Of a stretch of 64,000 nt of DNA, positions 33,249 to 44,914 are shown piece after piece. Position numbers and translations under genes: made by a program. Each line of letters opens with the position of its first letter. Position 1 is the first letter of the stretch. The stretch comes from Rhodospirillales bacterium. GTDB lineage: Bacteria; Pseudomonadota; Alphaproteobacteria; Rhodospirillales; Defluviicoccaceae. The notes beneath the pieces were generated by a model that was not told the DNA's origin, searched no databases, and worked only from the letters and a program-made list of their open reading frames with translations. The stretch covers positions 62,001-126,000 of the forward strand of contig JADJXQ010000003.1 in NCBI GenBank assembly GCA_016710335.1, read 5' to 3'.

Positions 33249-35779
33249 GTTTGTCGCTCCTGGCCCCGGCGGCGCGGCTGATGGTGCGGGAGTTTCGCGG
33301 CGGACTTGCCGGGTTCCGCATCTTTCTCGCCTGTCTGGCCTTGGGCGTTGCCGCCATCGCTGCGGTCGGCACCGTCAGCTCCGCCATCCTGGGCGGCCTC
33401 AAGGGCGACGCCCGCGCCCTGCTCGGCGGCGACGTTGCGCTCGGCCTGGTCCAGCGGACGTTGACGGGCGACGAGGCCGCCGCCATTGCCGCCACCACGG
33501 CCGCCATGTCGACGGTAGTTGAATTGCGGGCAATGGTGCGCGCCGCCTCCGGCACCGATGCCCGCACCATGGTCGAGGTCAAAGCGGTCGACGCCGGCTA
33601 TCCACTGGTCGGCGCGGTGGAGAACGATCCCCCGCTGCCGCTTGCCGACGCTCTCGCCCCGCAGGATGATGTGTGGGGCGCCCTGGTGGATCCGCCGCTA
33701 CTCGGCAAGCTAGGCGTTGCGGTCGGCGACCGGATCCGCCTCGGTGAAGCGACCCTGCAGGTGCGTGGCGCGGTGGTGCGCGAGCCGGATCGGGTAGCGT
33801 CCGTGATCAGCTTCGGCCCGCGGCTGATGATCGCCGCCGAGGCGCTGGCAGCGACCGGCCTGGTGCAGCCGGGCAGCATCGTCCGCTACGAGACCCGCGC
33901 CGTGCTACCGCCGGGCGCCTCGGTCAAGGACTGGACGGCGGCAATCAACGGCCGTTTCCCGACCGCCGGCTGGCGCGTCCGCGACACCGACGGCGCCGCG
34001 CCCGGCGTGCGCCGCTTCGTCAACCGCCTCGGCATGTTCTTGAGCTTCGCCGGCATGGCGGCGCTGCTGATCGGCGGCCTCGGCGTTGCCAACGCGGTCC
34101 GCCAGTACCTGGACGGGAAGGTCGCCACCATCGCTACCCTCAAGTGCCTGGGCGCGCCGGGAGCATTGGTGTTCGTGACATATCTGATGCAGATCCTGGT
34201 GCTCGCCGTGCTCGGCATCGCCTTGGGCCTGGTGCTGGGGGCGGCGTTGCCGATCATCGCGTTCGAGTTCCTCGGCGACATCCTGCCGGTACAGGTGGAG
34301 GCCGGGATCCAAATCAAGCCGCTGGCCAAGGCAGCGGGGCTCGGGCTGTTGACCGCGGTGACCTTCGCGCTGTGGCCGCTCGGCCGCGCCCGCACCGTGC
34401 CGGCCGGCGATCTCTTCCGTCAAGCCGCCGCCGGCGCCACCGGCCGGCCGAGCCGCGTCATCATCGCCGCCGCCGCCGCCGCGGCGCTCGCCCTCGCCGT
34501 CATGACCGTGCTGTCCACGCCGGACCGCTGGTTCGGCGTCTGGTTCGTCGGCGGCGCGGTGCTGACGCTGCTGTTGCTCCGCGCCAGCGCGTGGATCGTG
34601 GTCCGCGCCGCCGGGTGGCTGCCGCGCGCCCGCAGCGCCGTGGTCCGCATGGCGGTCGCCAATCTGCGGCGCCCTGGCGCGCCGGCGCCGCAGGTCATGA
34701 TGTCGCTCGGCGCCGGCCTGACGGTGCTGGTCGCCATCGGCCTTATCGACTCCAACCTCCGCGCCCAGATCGGCGAACGGCTGCCGGAGATGGTGCCGGC
34801 GGTGTTCTTCATCGACATTCAGAACGAGCAGGCGGCGGCGTTCGATGCCGAGGTGCGGGCGATCGACGGCATCGACAAGCTGGAGCGGGTGCCGTCGGTG
34901 CGCGGCAGCATCAGGCGCATCAACGGGGTGCCGGTCGATGAGGCCAACGTCGCGCCGGGATCGCAGTGGGCGGTGCGCGGCGACCGTGCGCTGACTTACG
35001 CCGCCGCCAAGCCGGAGGACGCGGAGATCGTCGCCGGCGCATGGTGGCCGGAGGGCTACGCCGGTCCGCCGCTGGTGTCGTTCGATGCCGGTCTTGCCGA
35101 GGGCTTCGGGGTCGGCGTCGGCGATACGCTGACCCTGAACATCCTCGGGCGGGAGATCACCGCCGAGATCGCGTCGCTGCGGGAAATCGACTGGCGGGCG
35201 GTCCCGTTCGATTTCGCGCTGATCTTCGCGCCCGGCCTGTTGGAAGGGGCGCCCCACACCCACATCGCCGCCGTCTACGCGCCGCCGGAGTCTGAGGACC
35301 AGTTGGAACGGCGGATCACCGACCGCTTCGCCAACATCACGGCGATCCGCACCCGCGAGGCGCTGGAGGCGGTCAACGGCATGATCGAGCGCATCGGGCT
35401 GGGAGTGCGTTCGGCGGCGGCGGTCACCATCGTCGCCGGGGCCCTGGTGCTGGCCGGCGCCGTCGCCGCCGACCGCCACCGACGCGCCTACGAGGCGGTG
35501 CTGTTCAAGGTGCTGGGCGCCTCGCGACGGCGCATCGCCGGCCTCTATCTCGCCGAGTACGGGCTGCTCGCGCTGGTCACCGCCATCGCCGCCGCCGTCC
35601 TTGGCTCACTCATAGGCTGGGCGGTGGCGGTGCTGCTGATGGATCTGGAGTGGCGGTTCGATCCGGGGGTGGTGGTGACGACGACGATCGCCTGCATCGC
35701 CCTCACCCTCGCCGTCGGCTTCCTCGGCACCTGGCGCCACCTCGGCCGCAAGGCGGCGCCATACCTCAGGAACGACTAA
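33245..35779 (+). CDS. ybbP: ABC transporter permease YbbP (FtsX/MacB family)
   Basis: An 844-residue membrane protein with duplicated FtsX-like cores. There is one N-terminal helix (FRIFLACLALGVAAIAAVG), a large periplasmic domain, three helices around residues 260-390, a further central pair (about 405-460), a second periplasmic domain, and three C-terminal helices. This is the ten-helix YbbP topology. It overlaps ybbA by 4 nt and must form a complex with it. Next to tesA, it may move lipidic or lipoprotein substrates; this is inference from context. Confidence 0.9.
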   Translation: MSLSLLAPAARLMVREFRGGLAGFRIFLACLALGVAAIAAVGTVSSAILGGLKGDARALLGGDVALGLVQRTLTGDEAAAIAATTAAMSTVVELRAMVRAASGTDARTMVEVKAVDAGYPLVGAVENDPPLPLADALAPQDDVWGALVDPPLLGKLGVAVGDRIRLGEATLQVRGAVVREPDRVASVISFGPRLMIAAEALAATGLVQPGSIVRYETRAVLPPGASVKDWTAAINGRFPTAGWRVRDTDGAAPGVRRFVNRLGMFLSFAGMAALLIGGLGVANAVRQYLDGKVATIATLKCLGAPGALVFVTYLMQILVLAVLGIALGLVLGAALPIIAFEFLGDILPVQVEAGIQIKPLAKAAGLGLLTAVTFALWPLGRARTVPAGDLFRQAAAGATGRPSRVIIAAAAAAALALAVMTVLSTPDRWFGVWFVGGAVLTLLLLRASAWIVVRAAGWLPRARSAVVRMAVANLRRPGAPAPQVMMSLGAGLTVLVAIGLIDSNLRAQIGERLPEMVPAVFFIDIQNEQAAAFDAEVRAIDGIDKLERVPSVRGSIRRINGVPVDEANVAPGSQWAVRGDRALTYAAAKPEDAEIVAGAWWPEGYAGPPLVSFDAGLAEGFGVGVGDTLTLNILGREITAEIASLREIDWRAVPFDFALIFAPGLLEGAPHTHIAAVYAPPESEDQLERRITDRFANITAIRTREALEAVNGMIERIGLGVRSAAAVTIVAGALVLAGAVAADRHRRAYEAVLFKVLGASRRRIAGLYLAEYGLLALVTAIAAAVLGSLIGWAVAVLLMDLEWRFDPGVVVTTTIACIALTLAVGFLGTWRHLGRKAAPYLRND

Positions 35780-35825
35780 GCCCGCTCGGGCCGACGGAGG
35801 CCGATGTCAATGGGGCTCTGCGTCC

Positions 35826-36740
35826 TCAAGCCTTCGTGGCAGGACGGTGGCGCCAGGTCGCCGTGGAGTAGAGGGCGAGGCCAAGCCAGATGCAGGCGAA
35901 GGTGACGAGGCGCTCGGGCCCGAACGGCTCCTTGAAGACGACGACTGCCATGAGGAAATGCAGTGTCGGCACCGTGTACTGCAATAGCCCCAACGTGGTC
36001 AGCGGCAGGCGGCGGGCGCCCGCGACGAACAGGATCAGCGGCATCGCGGTCAGCACGCCGGAGAGGGCGAGGAGAACGTCCATGTACGCTCCGCCGGCAC
36101 CGAACGCGCCGGAACCGTGGGCCGCGAGCCAGCCCAGCCACGCCAGCGCGAACGGGGTCAGGATCAGCGTCTCGATGAACAGGCCGGGCAGCGCCTCGAC
36201 CTCGACGACCTTACGGATCAGGCCATAGAGGCCCCAGCTGACCGCCAGCGCCAGCGATATCCACGGCAGCGTCCCGAGGGCGATGGTCTGGTAGAGAACG
36301 CCGGCGGCCGCGATGGCGACCGCGATCCATTGCAGCCGGTCGAGCCGTTCATGCAGAACGATGGTGCCGAGCAGCACGTTGACCAGGGGGCTGATGTAGT
36401 AGCCGAGGCTCGACTCCAGAACGTGATCGTGGGCGACCGCCCAGATGAACACGACCCAGTTGCAGGACACCACGATCGCCGACGCAGCCAGGGTCAGGAC
36501 GATGCGCCGACGCGCCAGCGCCTCCGCCACCGCCGGCCATTGGCCGAGTGCGGTGATCAGTATGGCGCCGAAAAGGGCCGACCAGACGATCCGGTGGCAC
36601 AGCACCTCGGCCGCCGGCACGGACGCGACGGCCTTGAAGTAGACGGGAAAGACGCCCCACATCCCGAACGCGCCGAGGGCGAGGAAGACGCCGCCGGTGA
36701 CGGAGCGCGCAGCCGGGGCAGGGCGCGGCGGTTGGGCCAT
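35826..36740 (-). CDS. rarD: RarD-type EamA transporter
   Basis: A 304-residue inner-membrane protein with ten hydrophobic segments in two EamA repeats. GVFLALGAFGMWGVFPVYFKAV at the N-terminus, LESSLGYYISPLVNVLLG and GLLQYTVPTLHFLMAVVVF are hallmarks of RarD (chloramphenicol-sensitivity protein family). The substrate is unknown. It follows the cyclophilin gene on the same strand, 46 bp apart, and converges with ybbP. Confidence 0.9.
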   Translation of the reverse strand: MAQPPRPAPAARSVTGGVFLALGAFGMWGVFPVYFKAVASVPAAEVLCHRIVWSALFGAILITALGQWPAVAEALARRRIVLTLAASAIVVSCNWVVFIWAVAHDHVLESSLGYYISPLVNVLLGTIVLHERLDRLQWIAVAIAAAGVLYQTIALGTLPWISLALAVSWGLYGLIRKVVEVEALPGLFIETLILTPFALAWLGWLAAHGSGAFGAGGAYMDVLLALSGVLTAMPLILFVAGARRLPLTTLGLLQYTVPTLHFLMAVVVFKEPFGPERLVTFACIWLGLALYSTATWRHRPATKA

Positions 36741-36786
36741 GGGTGTTCAGGAGACCGCGCCCGGTCCGGCGCCGTGGGGTCGGACG

Positions 36787-37335
36787 TCAGCTTGCAGCGT
36801 CAGCGGCCATTTGCATTTTGATGATCTTGTCGGGATCGGAGACGGCGCCGTTGCGGCTCTGGTCACCAGACTTGATGGCGTCGACATGCTCCATCCCATC
36901 AACCACGCGCCCCCAGACCGTGTACTGGCCGTTGAGGTGCGGCGCCGGCGCAAACATGATAAAGAACTGGGAATCGCCGCTGTCGGGACTGGATGAGCGC
37001 GCCATACCGACGGTGCCGCGCAAGAACGGCGCCTGGGAGAACTCGGCCTCGAGCTTGTGACCTGAGCCGCCGGTGCCGTCACCCCTGGGGTCGCCGGTCT
37101 GGGCCATGAAGCCGGGGATCACCCGGTGGAAGAGGAGGCCGTCATAGAAGCCGCTCCGCACCAACTCCTTGATACGGGCCACATGCTGCGGGGCATATTG
37201 GGGCAGCATCTCGATCACGACGCGGCCGTCCTTGAGGTCCATGTAGAGCGTATCCTCGGGACCGGCGGCCTTGGCCGAATCCGTTGTCAGCAAAGCCGCT
37301 GCAAGAAAGGCGAGCGTTGCAAGCGATGATTTCAT
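36787..37335 (-). CDS. Periplasmic cyclophilin-type peptidyl-prolyl isomerase
   Basis: A 182-residue protein with a signal peptide (LATLAFLAAALLTTDSAKA) and a cyclophilin domain: YDGLLFHRVIPGFMAQTGDP, then SGDSQFFIMFAPAPHLNGQYTVWG. The Arg, Phe and Gln active-site residues (FHRV, FMAQ, QFFI) are present. It should accelerate prolyl isomerisation of exported proteins. Longer in-frame readings upstream (towards 38868) run antisense through tag and are not coding. It is transcribed ahead of rarD. Confidence 0.92.
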   Translation of the reverse strand: MKSSLATLAFLAAALLTTDSAKAAGPEDTLYMDLKDGRVVIEMLPQYAPQHVARIKELVRSGFYDGLLFHRVIPGFMAQTGDPRGDGTGGSGHKLEAEFSQAPFLRGTVGMARSSSPDSGDSQFFIMFAPAPHLNGQYTVWGRVVDGMEHVDAIKSGDQSRNGAVSDPDKIIKMQMAADAAS

Positions 37336-37449
37336 TACGGCATCCTCTGTCGGTTGGGTGTACCCGCGGGGAGGGCTGGGGCGGCAGACTACGTCGTCGC
37401 AGCTGTGATCGCAAACGATGCGAGGAGCGGAGATGGCAGTGACGCGACG

Positions 37450-38031
37450 ATGGTCATGATCGAGGACGACAGGACGCGGTGCCCGTGGCCGGGGCGGGAC
37501 CCGCTGTACGTCGCTTATCATGACCAGGAATGGGGAGTGCCGGAGAGGGATGACCGGGCGTTGTACGAAAAGCTGGTGCTGGACAGTTTCCAGGCCGGGC
37601 TCGCCTGGATCACCGTGCTGCGCAAGCGTGAAAACTTTCGGCGCGCCTTTGCCGGCTTCAATCCGGAGGTCGTTGCCGCATACGGGCCCGACGACGTGGC
37701 CGGCCTGATGGCCGATCCCGGCATCATCCGCAACCGCGCCAAGATCGAGGCGGCCATTGCCGACGCCAAGGCATGGCTCCGGATCATGGAGGCGGAAGGC
37801 AGCTTCGCCGCGTTCCTGTGGGGGATCGTCGGCAACGAGAGGCGAATCAACCACTGGGGGACGCCGTCGGAGACGCCGGTCGAGACGCCGCAGTCGCGGG
37901 CGATGTCGATGGCGCTCCGGGAGCGCGGCTTCCGCTTCGTCGGCCCCACCATCTGCTACGCGTTCATGCAAGCGGTCGGCATGGTCAACGACCACCTCGT
38001 GGACTGCTTCCGGCACCGCGAGTTGTCCTGA
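37450..38031 (+). CDS. tag: DNA-3-methyladenine glycosylase I
   Basis: Base-excision repair enzyme removing 3-methyladenine. The 193-residue protein begins MVMIEDDRTRCPW and carries the Tag signature YVAYHDQEWGVPERDD, the helix-hairpin-helix region around ADPGIIRNRAKIEAAI, and the C-terminal zinc site (Cys and His near VNDHLVDCFRHRE, with the N-terminal Cys). ATG at 37450 or 37456. No LexA box is seen upstream. It is divergent from the cyclophilin gene. Confidence 0.93.
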   Translation: MVMIEDDRTRCPWPGRDPLYVAYHDQEWGVPERDDRALYEKLVLDSFQAGLAWITVLRKRENFRRAFAGFNPEVVAAYGPDDVAGLMADPGIIRNRAKIEAAIADAKAWLRIMEAEGSFAAFLWGIVGNERRINHWGTPSETPVETPQSRAMSMALRERGFRFVGPTICYAFMQAVGMVNDHLVDCFRHRELS

Positions 38032-38145
38032 GGAACGCGGAGGGGGCGAGTCCCTCACGGTCGCCCAAACTTCGCGAATGACAATCAGCTGCAAATAAGT
38101 GAGGATCGTTGTTCCACATCCTTGGAACGAGCGGGGCGTAAAGCC

Positions 38146-38913
38146 ATGATCTGGTCGCTGCTTGACTTGGCGCGTGTGGTCGGTGCCGCGGGCCTCGCGC
38201 TTCTGCTGTCTTTCGGAGCGATTGCGGATGACGCCGCCGGCAGTGCCGCGGACCAGGAAATCGCCGCCGATCTCGCCGAATTGTACCGCGCCGCGCGCAC
38301 GGTGATCTCCAACAACCAGAGCCGCATCAATGACCCGGCCATCGGCGACAAGGGATTGTCCGGGGAAAAGGTGCTGGCCGATACCGTTGCGATCTTCTCC
38401 GAGCGCCACGGCTGGGATCCGCGCGATATCGATGGCGAAACCCGCCGCGGCGCCCTTCTGCAAGCCCAGATGGATGCCATCGTTCAAGTGATGGATGAAC
38501 ACCAGGACACCATCAACCAGAAGGGGATTGGCTTCAAGGGGTTCATCCCCGCGGTGTTCGGCCGACTGGTCAACGAGCGTTTCAACAGCCTTGCGGCCAA
38601 CGATGCGGCGATGAAGTCGACGGCGCCGCGCTATCTGGTCCGCAACCGCAAGGCGCTGCCGGATGCCTGGGAAGAGCAGATCATCAATGACAAGCTGGCC
38701 TCGGCCGACTGGCCGGTCGGCAAGACGTTCGCGGCGGTGGCCGATATCGGCGGGCGCGACGCGGTCCGGGTGCTGGTGCCGGAGTATTACAGCCAGTCGT
38801 GCCTCGCCTGTCATGGCGAGCCCAAGGGCGAAATGGATGTGACGGGCTATCCCAAGGAGGGTGCGCATGAAGGGGACCTGGGCGGGGTCCTGAGCGTCAC
38901 CCTATACCGGTAA
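38146..38913 (+). CDS. Periplasmic c-type heme sensor protein (DUF3365-like)
   Basis: A 255-residue exported protein: signal/anchor helix (VVGAAGLALLLSFGAIA), helical sensor domain, and a single c-heme motif C219-LA-C222-H223 near the C-terminus (SCLACHGEPKG). Proteins of this kind (Tll0287/DUF3365 fold) bind heme and are often fused or adjacent to kinases as redox, gas or ligand sensors. Here it is 20 nt upstream of a HAMP histidine kinase on the same strand, strongly suggesting it feeds that kinase. An in-frame TTG eight codons upstream is an alternative start. Confidence 0.85.
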   Translation: MIWSLLDLARVVGAAGLALLLSFGAIADDAAGSAADQEIAADLAELYRAARTVISNNQSRINDPAIGDKGLSGEKVLADTVAIFSERHGWDPRDIDGETRRGALLQAQMDAIVQVMDEHQDTINQKGIGFKGFIPAVFGRLVNERFNSLAANDAAMKSTAPRYLVRNRKALPDAWEEQIINDKLASADWPVGKTFAAVADIGGRDAVRVLVPEYYSQSCLACHGEPKGEMDVTGYPKEGAHEGDLGGVLSVTLYR

Positions 38914-38933
38914 GGGGGCCGGAGCACCCCTCC

Positions 38934-40559
<1,626 letters not shown>

Positions 40560-40560
40560 C

Positions 40561-43026
40561 ATGGCAGGTCTCACGGCGGGGCCGGCCCGGACGGACGTGG
40601 AGAGTCCGGTCGGCCGGACGGCTTTGGTGGAAGCGGCGTTCGAGGCCATCGACCACGGCGTCGGCGTTTTGGATGCCGACCTCAACGTCGTCGTCTGCAA
40701 TCGTAGATTCCTCGAGCTTCTTGACTGTCCGCCTTCGGGGTTGGGTGTGGGTGATCCCTGGGAAGCGTTCATCCGTCGCGTCGCCCAGGTCGAGGTCATT
40801 GCGGGCGAGGGGGGAGATAATGTGCAGTCGATGCTGGCGCGGGCGAGACGCGCGGAGCCCCATTGGATGGAGTGGTCGCGCGCCGACGGCACGGTGATCG
40901 AACTTCGCTGTCGTCCGCTAGACGGTGGTGGCCTGCTCGCCATCTGCTCCGACATCAGCGATCGCAGACGCGATGAACAGGAGGCACGGGAGCGCGAGCA
41001 GCGCCTCGTTCTCGCCGTCGAATCGATCTCCGCCGGGTTCTCGGTGTTCGACGCCGACGACCGCCTCGTCCTCTGCAACAGCCACTACAAGGACCACTAT
41101 CCCGGCATTGCCGATCTCATTCGGCCCGGCGTCACGTTCGAGGAGATCGTGCGCACTGCATCAAAGCGCGACATCGTCGCCGACGCCGCCGAGGATGGCG
41201 AACATTGGGTCGATGCAAGGCTCGCGCAGCATCGGGCGCCCGCAGGGCCGATCGTGCAGCGGCAAAGCGACGGACGCTGGATCCAGATCGACGAAAAGAA
41301 GGCCGAGGACGGCGCCACCGTCGCCGTCTTCACCGACGTGACCAACCTTAAGCGGCGGGAGGAGGCGCTCAACCAGGCGATCCGCGAGAAGGACGCGGTA
41401 CTGGCCGAGTTCAACGCGGTGATGGATACGATCGAATATGGCGTGCTGTTCCTGGGCCCGGACCTCTGCGCCCGCATCACCAATCACGCCTTCGGCAAGT
41501 TCTTCGAGTTCCCGGCGGAGCTTCTGGCGCGACGGGCCAATATCCGCGAATTCTTGGAGAGTTCTCACGAACGCGGTTTCTACCGGATTACGGATGCGGA
41601 GTTTCCGGCGTACGCCGATCAACGCATCGCCGCCATCGCCGCCGGCGACATCGCGCCCGTCGATCTTTCATTGGCAGACGGGCGGGTATTCCAGTTCCAG
41701 TGCAAGAGCCTCCCGGACGGCGGCCGGATGCTCACCTATTTCGATATCACCGAGCACAAACGGACCGAGGCGGCGCTCCGAGACAGCGAGCAGCGGTTCC
41801 GGGATTTCGCTGCGGCGTCGTCCGATTGGTTCTGGGAGATGGGCCCGGATCTCCGCTTCAGCTTCATTTCGGAACCGATGGAAACGTGGACCCAGGTGCC
41901 GCCGTCCCAGGTCCTCGGCAGGACGCGCGAGGAATTGGGCCGCGGCAGCCTCGACGAGAAGGCATGGCGGCGCCATCTCGACGACATCAACGCGCACCGG
42001 CCGTTCAAGAACTTCCGGTACCCCGTCAAGCGCATCGACGGCAGCGAGATGTGGATGAGCACCAGCGGTGTGCCGGTGTTCGCGCCGGACGGGTCGTTCC
42101 GCGGCTACCGCGGCAGCGCCTCCAACATCAATGCAGAGGTGCAGAGGGAGCGGGAACTGCGCGAGGCCAGGGACCAGGCGGAGCGGGCGCTTTTTGATTT
42201 GAAGAAGACCCAGACCAGCCTCGTCCACGCCGAGAAGCTGGCGCTGCTCGGCCAGCTTGTTGCTGGCATCGCCCACGAGATCAAGAACCCGCTCAATTTC
42301 GTAAACAACTTTTCGGCGCTGTGCATCGACTTGCTGGACGACCTCAGGGGATTGCTCGGAGACGCTTTGGCTGGTCTCGACGCCGACGTGCGCGCCGATG
42401 CCGAGGAGGTTCTCATGACCCTTGGCGGCAATCTCAGGAAGATCGGCGAGCACGGGGCGCGGGCCGACGGGATCGTCAGAAGCATGTTGGCGCACTCCCG
42501 TGAGGGACCGGGCGAGCGGCGGGCCGCCGATATCAACGCCGTCGTCGAGGAGAGCCTCAATCTCGCCTATCACGGCGCCCGCGCCTCGGATCCTTCCTTC
42601 AATGTCACCCTCGAACGGGATTACGGGGCGGACGCCGGAGCCGTCGAGATCATTCCGCAGGACGTCAGCCGGGTGCTCCTCAACCTTTTCACGAACGGGT
42701 TCCACGCCACCCACGAGCGGCTCAAGCGCGACGGCGACGCCGCCTACCGGCCGACGCTGAGGGTCTCGACCCGTCGCACCGACGGCGCCGTCGACATCCG
42801 GGTGCGCGACAACGGCACCGGCATTCCGCCCGCGGTGGCGGACAAGATTTTCACGCCGTTCTTCACCACCAAGCCGGCCGGCGAGGGGACGGGACTCGGG
42901 CTGTCGCTCAGCTACGACATCGTCGTTCATCAGCACAAGGGCCGGCTGGAGGTGGAGACGAGTCCCGGAGAATTCACCGAGTTCACCGTCCGCCTGCCGG
43001 CAGACACCGGCACCGCTTGCGAGTGA
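40561..43026 (+). CDS. Cytoplasmic four-PAS histidine kinase
   Basis: An 821-residue kinase without membrane segments. Four PAS-like units are visible at about residues 20-135, 145-262, 283-398 and 405-527 (for example FEAIDHGVGVLDADLNVVVC, VESISAGFSVFDADDRLVLC and MDTIEYGVLFLGPDLCARI). These are followed by the kinase core with H572 in GIAHEIKNPLNFVNNFSAL and a complete ATPase domain. From QTSLVHAEKLALLGQL onward it parallels the preceding kinase almost residue for residue. It starts one base after the stop codon of that kinase. The first three PAS units resemble the PAS-7 type often paired with GGDEF or kinase outputs. Confidence 0.92.
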   Translation: MAGLTAGPARTDVESPVGRTALVEAAFEAIDHGVGVLDADLNVVVCNRRFLELLDCPPSGLGVGDPWEAFIRRVAQVEVIAGEGGDNVQSMLARARRAEPHWMEWSRADGTVIELRCRPLDGGGLLAICSDISDRRRDEQEAREREQRLVLAVESISAGFSVFDADDRLVLCNSHYKDHYPGIADLIRPGVTFEEIVRTASKRDIVADAAEDGEHWVDARLAQHRAPAGPIVQRQSDGRWIQIDEKKAEDGATVAVFTDVTNLKRREEALNQAIREKDAVLAEFNAVMDTIEYGVLFLGPDLCARITNHAFGKFFEFPAELLARRANIREFLESSHERGFYRITDAEFPAYADQRIAAIAAGDIAPVDLSLADGRVFQFQCKSLPDGGRMLTYFDITEHKRTEAALRDSEQRFRDFAAASSDWFWEMGPDLRFSFISEPMETWTQVPPSQVLGRTREELGRGSLDEKAWRRHLDDINAHRPFKNFRYPVKRIDGSEMWMSTSGVPVFAPDGSFRGYRGSASNINAEVQRERELREARDQAERALFDLKKTQTSLVHAEKLALLGQLVAGIAHEIKNPLNFVNNFSALCIDLLDDLRGLLGDALAGLDADVRADAEEVLMTLGGNLRKIGEHGARADGIVRSMLAHSREGPGERRAADINAVVEESLNLAYHGARASDPSFNVTLERDYGADAGAVEIIPQDVSRVLLNLFTNGFHATHERLKRDGDAAYRPTLRVSTRRTDGAVDIRVRDNGTGIPPAVADKIFTPFFTTKPAGEGTGLGLSLSYDIVVHQHKGRLEVETSPGEFTEFTVRLPADTGTACE

Positions 43027-43161
43027 TTGTCAAACCATGCACCGGCGTGAACCGGATCACAGACGTCTGCCCGCTGGTGAAGGAGAATCCCGGGGAGTAA
43101 TTGGGAGATGCTTCGGGCGAACCACGCCGATCTCATGTTTCTCTAGAATGGAGTGCACCAA

Positions 43162-43554
43162 ATGACCGCCAATCTGCTTCTCGTCGACGACGAGCCGGAT
43201 GCTATCGAGCTGTTCCGGCAGTCTTTTCGGCGTGAGATCCGACAAGGCGCCTGTTCCATTCAGTTTGCGCAGTCCGGGGACGAGGCGTTGGATCTGCTCG
43301 CCCAATGCGGCCTGGCCGAACGCCTTTTGATGCTCTCCGACATCAACATGCCGGGCATGAGCGGGCTCGATCTCCTGCGGGAGGTCAAGCAGCGCTGGCC
43401 CGAACTTCCCGTCATCATGATCACCGCCTACGGCGATGCGGAGAAGCGGCGTCTGGCAAAGGACTTCGGTGCGAGCGATTTCATCACCAAGCCGGTGGAT
43501 TTCACTCAACTCAAGGCGACGCTCGGCTCCCACATGCACGGAGACGGCATTTGA
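43162..43554 (+). CDS. Single-domain response regulator
   Basis: A 130-residue receiver domain without output: acidic pocket D9/D10 (LLLVDDEPD), phosphoacceptor D60 (LMLSDINMPGMSG), T88 (MITAYGD) and K110 (FITKPVDF). The ATG at 43162 has GGAG about 8 nt upstream. It overlaps the following receiver-cyclase gene by 4 nt. It is most likely a phosphorelay shuttle or decoy for the two kinases upstream. Confidence 0.92.
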   Translation: MTANLLLVDDEPDAIELFRQSFRREIRQGACSIQFAQSGDEALDLLAQCGLAERLLMLSDINMPGMSGLDLLREVKQRWPELPVIMITAYGDAEKRRLAKDFGASDFITKPVDFTQLKATLGSHMHGDGI

Positions 43555-44813
43555 CGCCAGCCAAGATCCTGGTCGTCGACGACGAGCCGGATCTCGAGCT
43601 TCTGGTCCGCCAGAAGTTCCGCCGCCGGATCCGTGATGGCGACTATCAGTTCTTGTTCGCGGGCGACGGCGAGGAGGCGCTGGCGGCGCTGGCTGCCGAG
43701 CCGGACGTCGACATCGTGCTCTCCGACATCAACATGCCGCGCATGGACGGTCTGACCCTGCTCGACCGCCTGCGGGACACGCCCGGGACGTTGCGGGCGC
43801 TCATCGTCTCCGCCTACGGCGACATGAAAAATATCCGCACCGCCATGAACCGCGGCGCCTTCGATTTCATCACCAAGCCGATCGACTTCGACGATCTGGA
43901 GATCACCCTCTCCAAGACCCTCGCCGATCTCAATGCGCTGCGCGATGCGGAGGAGCGGCGGGCAAAAGCGGAACGGGCACGCACCAACCTGGCCCGATAT
44001 TTCTCGCCCAACCTGGCGCGCCACCTGGCCGAACATCCGGATACACTCGAGTTGCGGGGGGAACGCCGCGACCTCACGTTCCTGTTCACCGATCTCGCCG
44101 ACTTCACGCCGCTGGCGGAAACGCTGGACCCCGCGATCATCGTCGAGGTGATGAACGCCTACATCGGCGGCTTGTCGCGTATCGTGTTCGCGCACGGCGG
44201 CACCATCGACACGGTGGTCGGCGACGCCATCCACGCCATGTTCGGCGCGCCCGTCGAGCAACCGGACCACGCCGCGCGGGCGGTCGATTGCGCTCTCGAC
44301 CTAGACCGTTTCGCGGAGGACTTCGCGGCGCTAAACCAAGCTGCGGGACTGCCGATCGGCCACACCCGCATCGGCGTGCACTCCGGGCCGGCCACCGTCG
44401 GCAACTTCGGCGGCGACGCGTTTTTCCACTATACGGCGCACGGCGACGCCATCAATACGGCCGCCCGCCTGGAAAACGCGAACAAGCGCCTGGGAACCCG
44501 CGTCTGCGTCAGCGCCGACACCGTCGCCGCCATTCCGGGCTTCGCCGGGCGGCCGATCGGCACCCTGGTGTTGAAGGGCAAGGACACCGTCATCAAGGCG
44601 TTCGAGCCCGTCTGTGGCGACGCCATGGCAAGCGACGCCGCGGCTGCATACCTTGCCGCGTTCGCGCAGTTGGAGGCCGGCGACGCCGGCGCGATGCAAA
44701 GCTTCGCCGCCCTGGTCGGCCGCGACGGCCAGGACCCATTGGCGCGGTTTCATCTCAAGCGTCTTCTCGCGGGCGACACCGGTACTCGCATCGTCCTCGC
44801 CGACGCAACCTGA
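43551..44813 (+). CDS. Response regulator with class III adenylate/guanylate cyclase output
   Basis: A 420-residue protein: receiver domain (residues 5-120, phosphoacceptor D59 in LSDINMPRMDG), a short coiled linker (RDAEERRAKAERARTNLARYFSP) and a CHD cyclase domain (about 170-345). Metal aspartates D181 (LFTDLADFTPLAE) and D225 (TVVGDAIHAMFGAP) are present, as is the TAHGDAINTAARLENANK region. It should make cAMP or cGMP when phosphorylated. The start is a TTG overlapping the stop of the preceding receiver gene (TTGA). It is the output end of the operon-like signalling cluster. Confidence 0.92.
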   Translation: MTPAKILVVDDEPDLELLVRQKFRRRIRDGDYQFLFAGDGEEALAALAAEPDVDIVLSDINMPRMDGLTLLDRLRDTPGTLRALIVSAYGDMKNIRTAMNRGAFDFITKPIDFDDLEITLSKTLADLNALRDAEERRAKAERARTNLARYFSPNLARHLAEHPDTLELRGERRDLTFLFTDLADFTPLAETLDPAIIVEVMNAYIGGLSRIVFAHGGTIDTVVGDAIHAMFGAPVEQPDHAARAVDCALDLDRFAEDFAALNQAAGLPIGHTRIGVHSGPATVGNFGGDAFFHYTAHGDAINTAARLENANKRLGTRVCVSADTVAAIPGFAGRPIGTLVLKGKDTVIKAFEPVCGDAMASDAAAAYLAAFAQLEAGDAGAMQSFAALVGRDGQDPLARFHLKRLLAGDTGTRIVLADAT

Positions 44814-44914
44814 CCGGCCTGATCCTCCTGGTTGGGCACGGGAGCGATCGCCAGCTTGAGCAATCACCCGACCGGGGCATAAACTCAACGGTCTTGTGAA
44901 GGAGATCGGGCGGG

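Noticed and set aside
37336..38868. Minus-strand extension of the cyclophilin frame through tag and the heme sensor gene
   Set aside because: The extension is antisense to two recognisable genes and lies before a normal signal peptide at 37335; it is a shadow frame.
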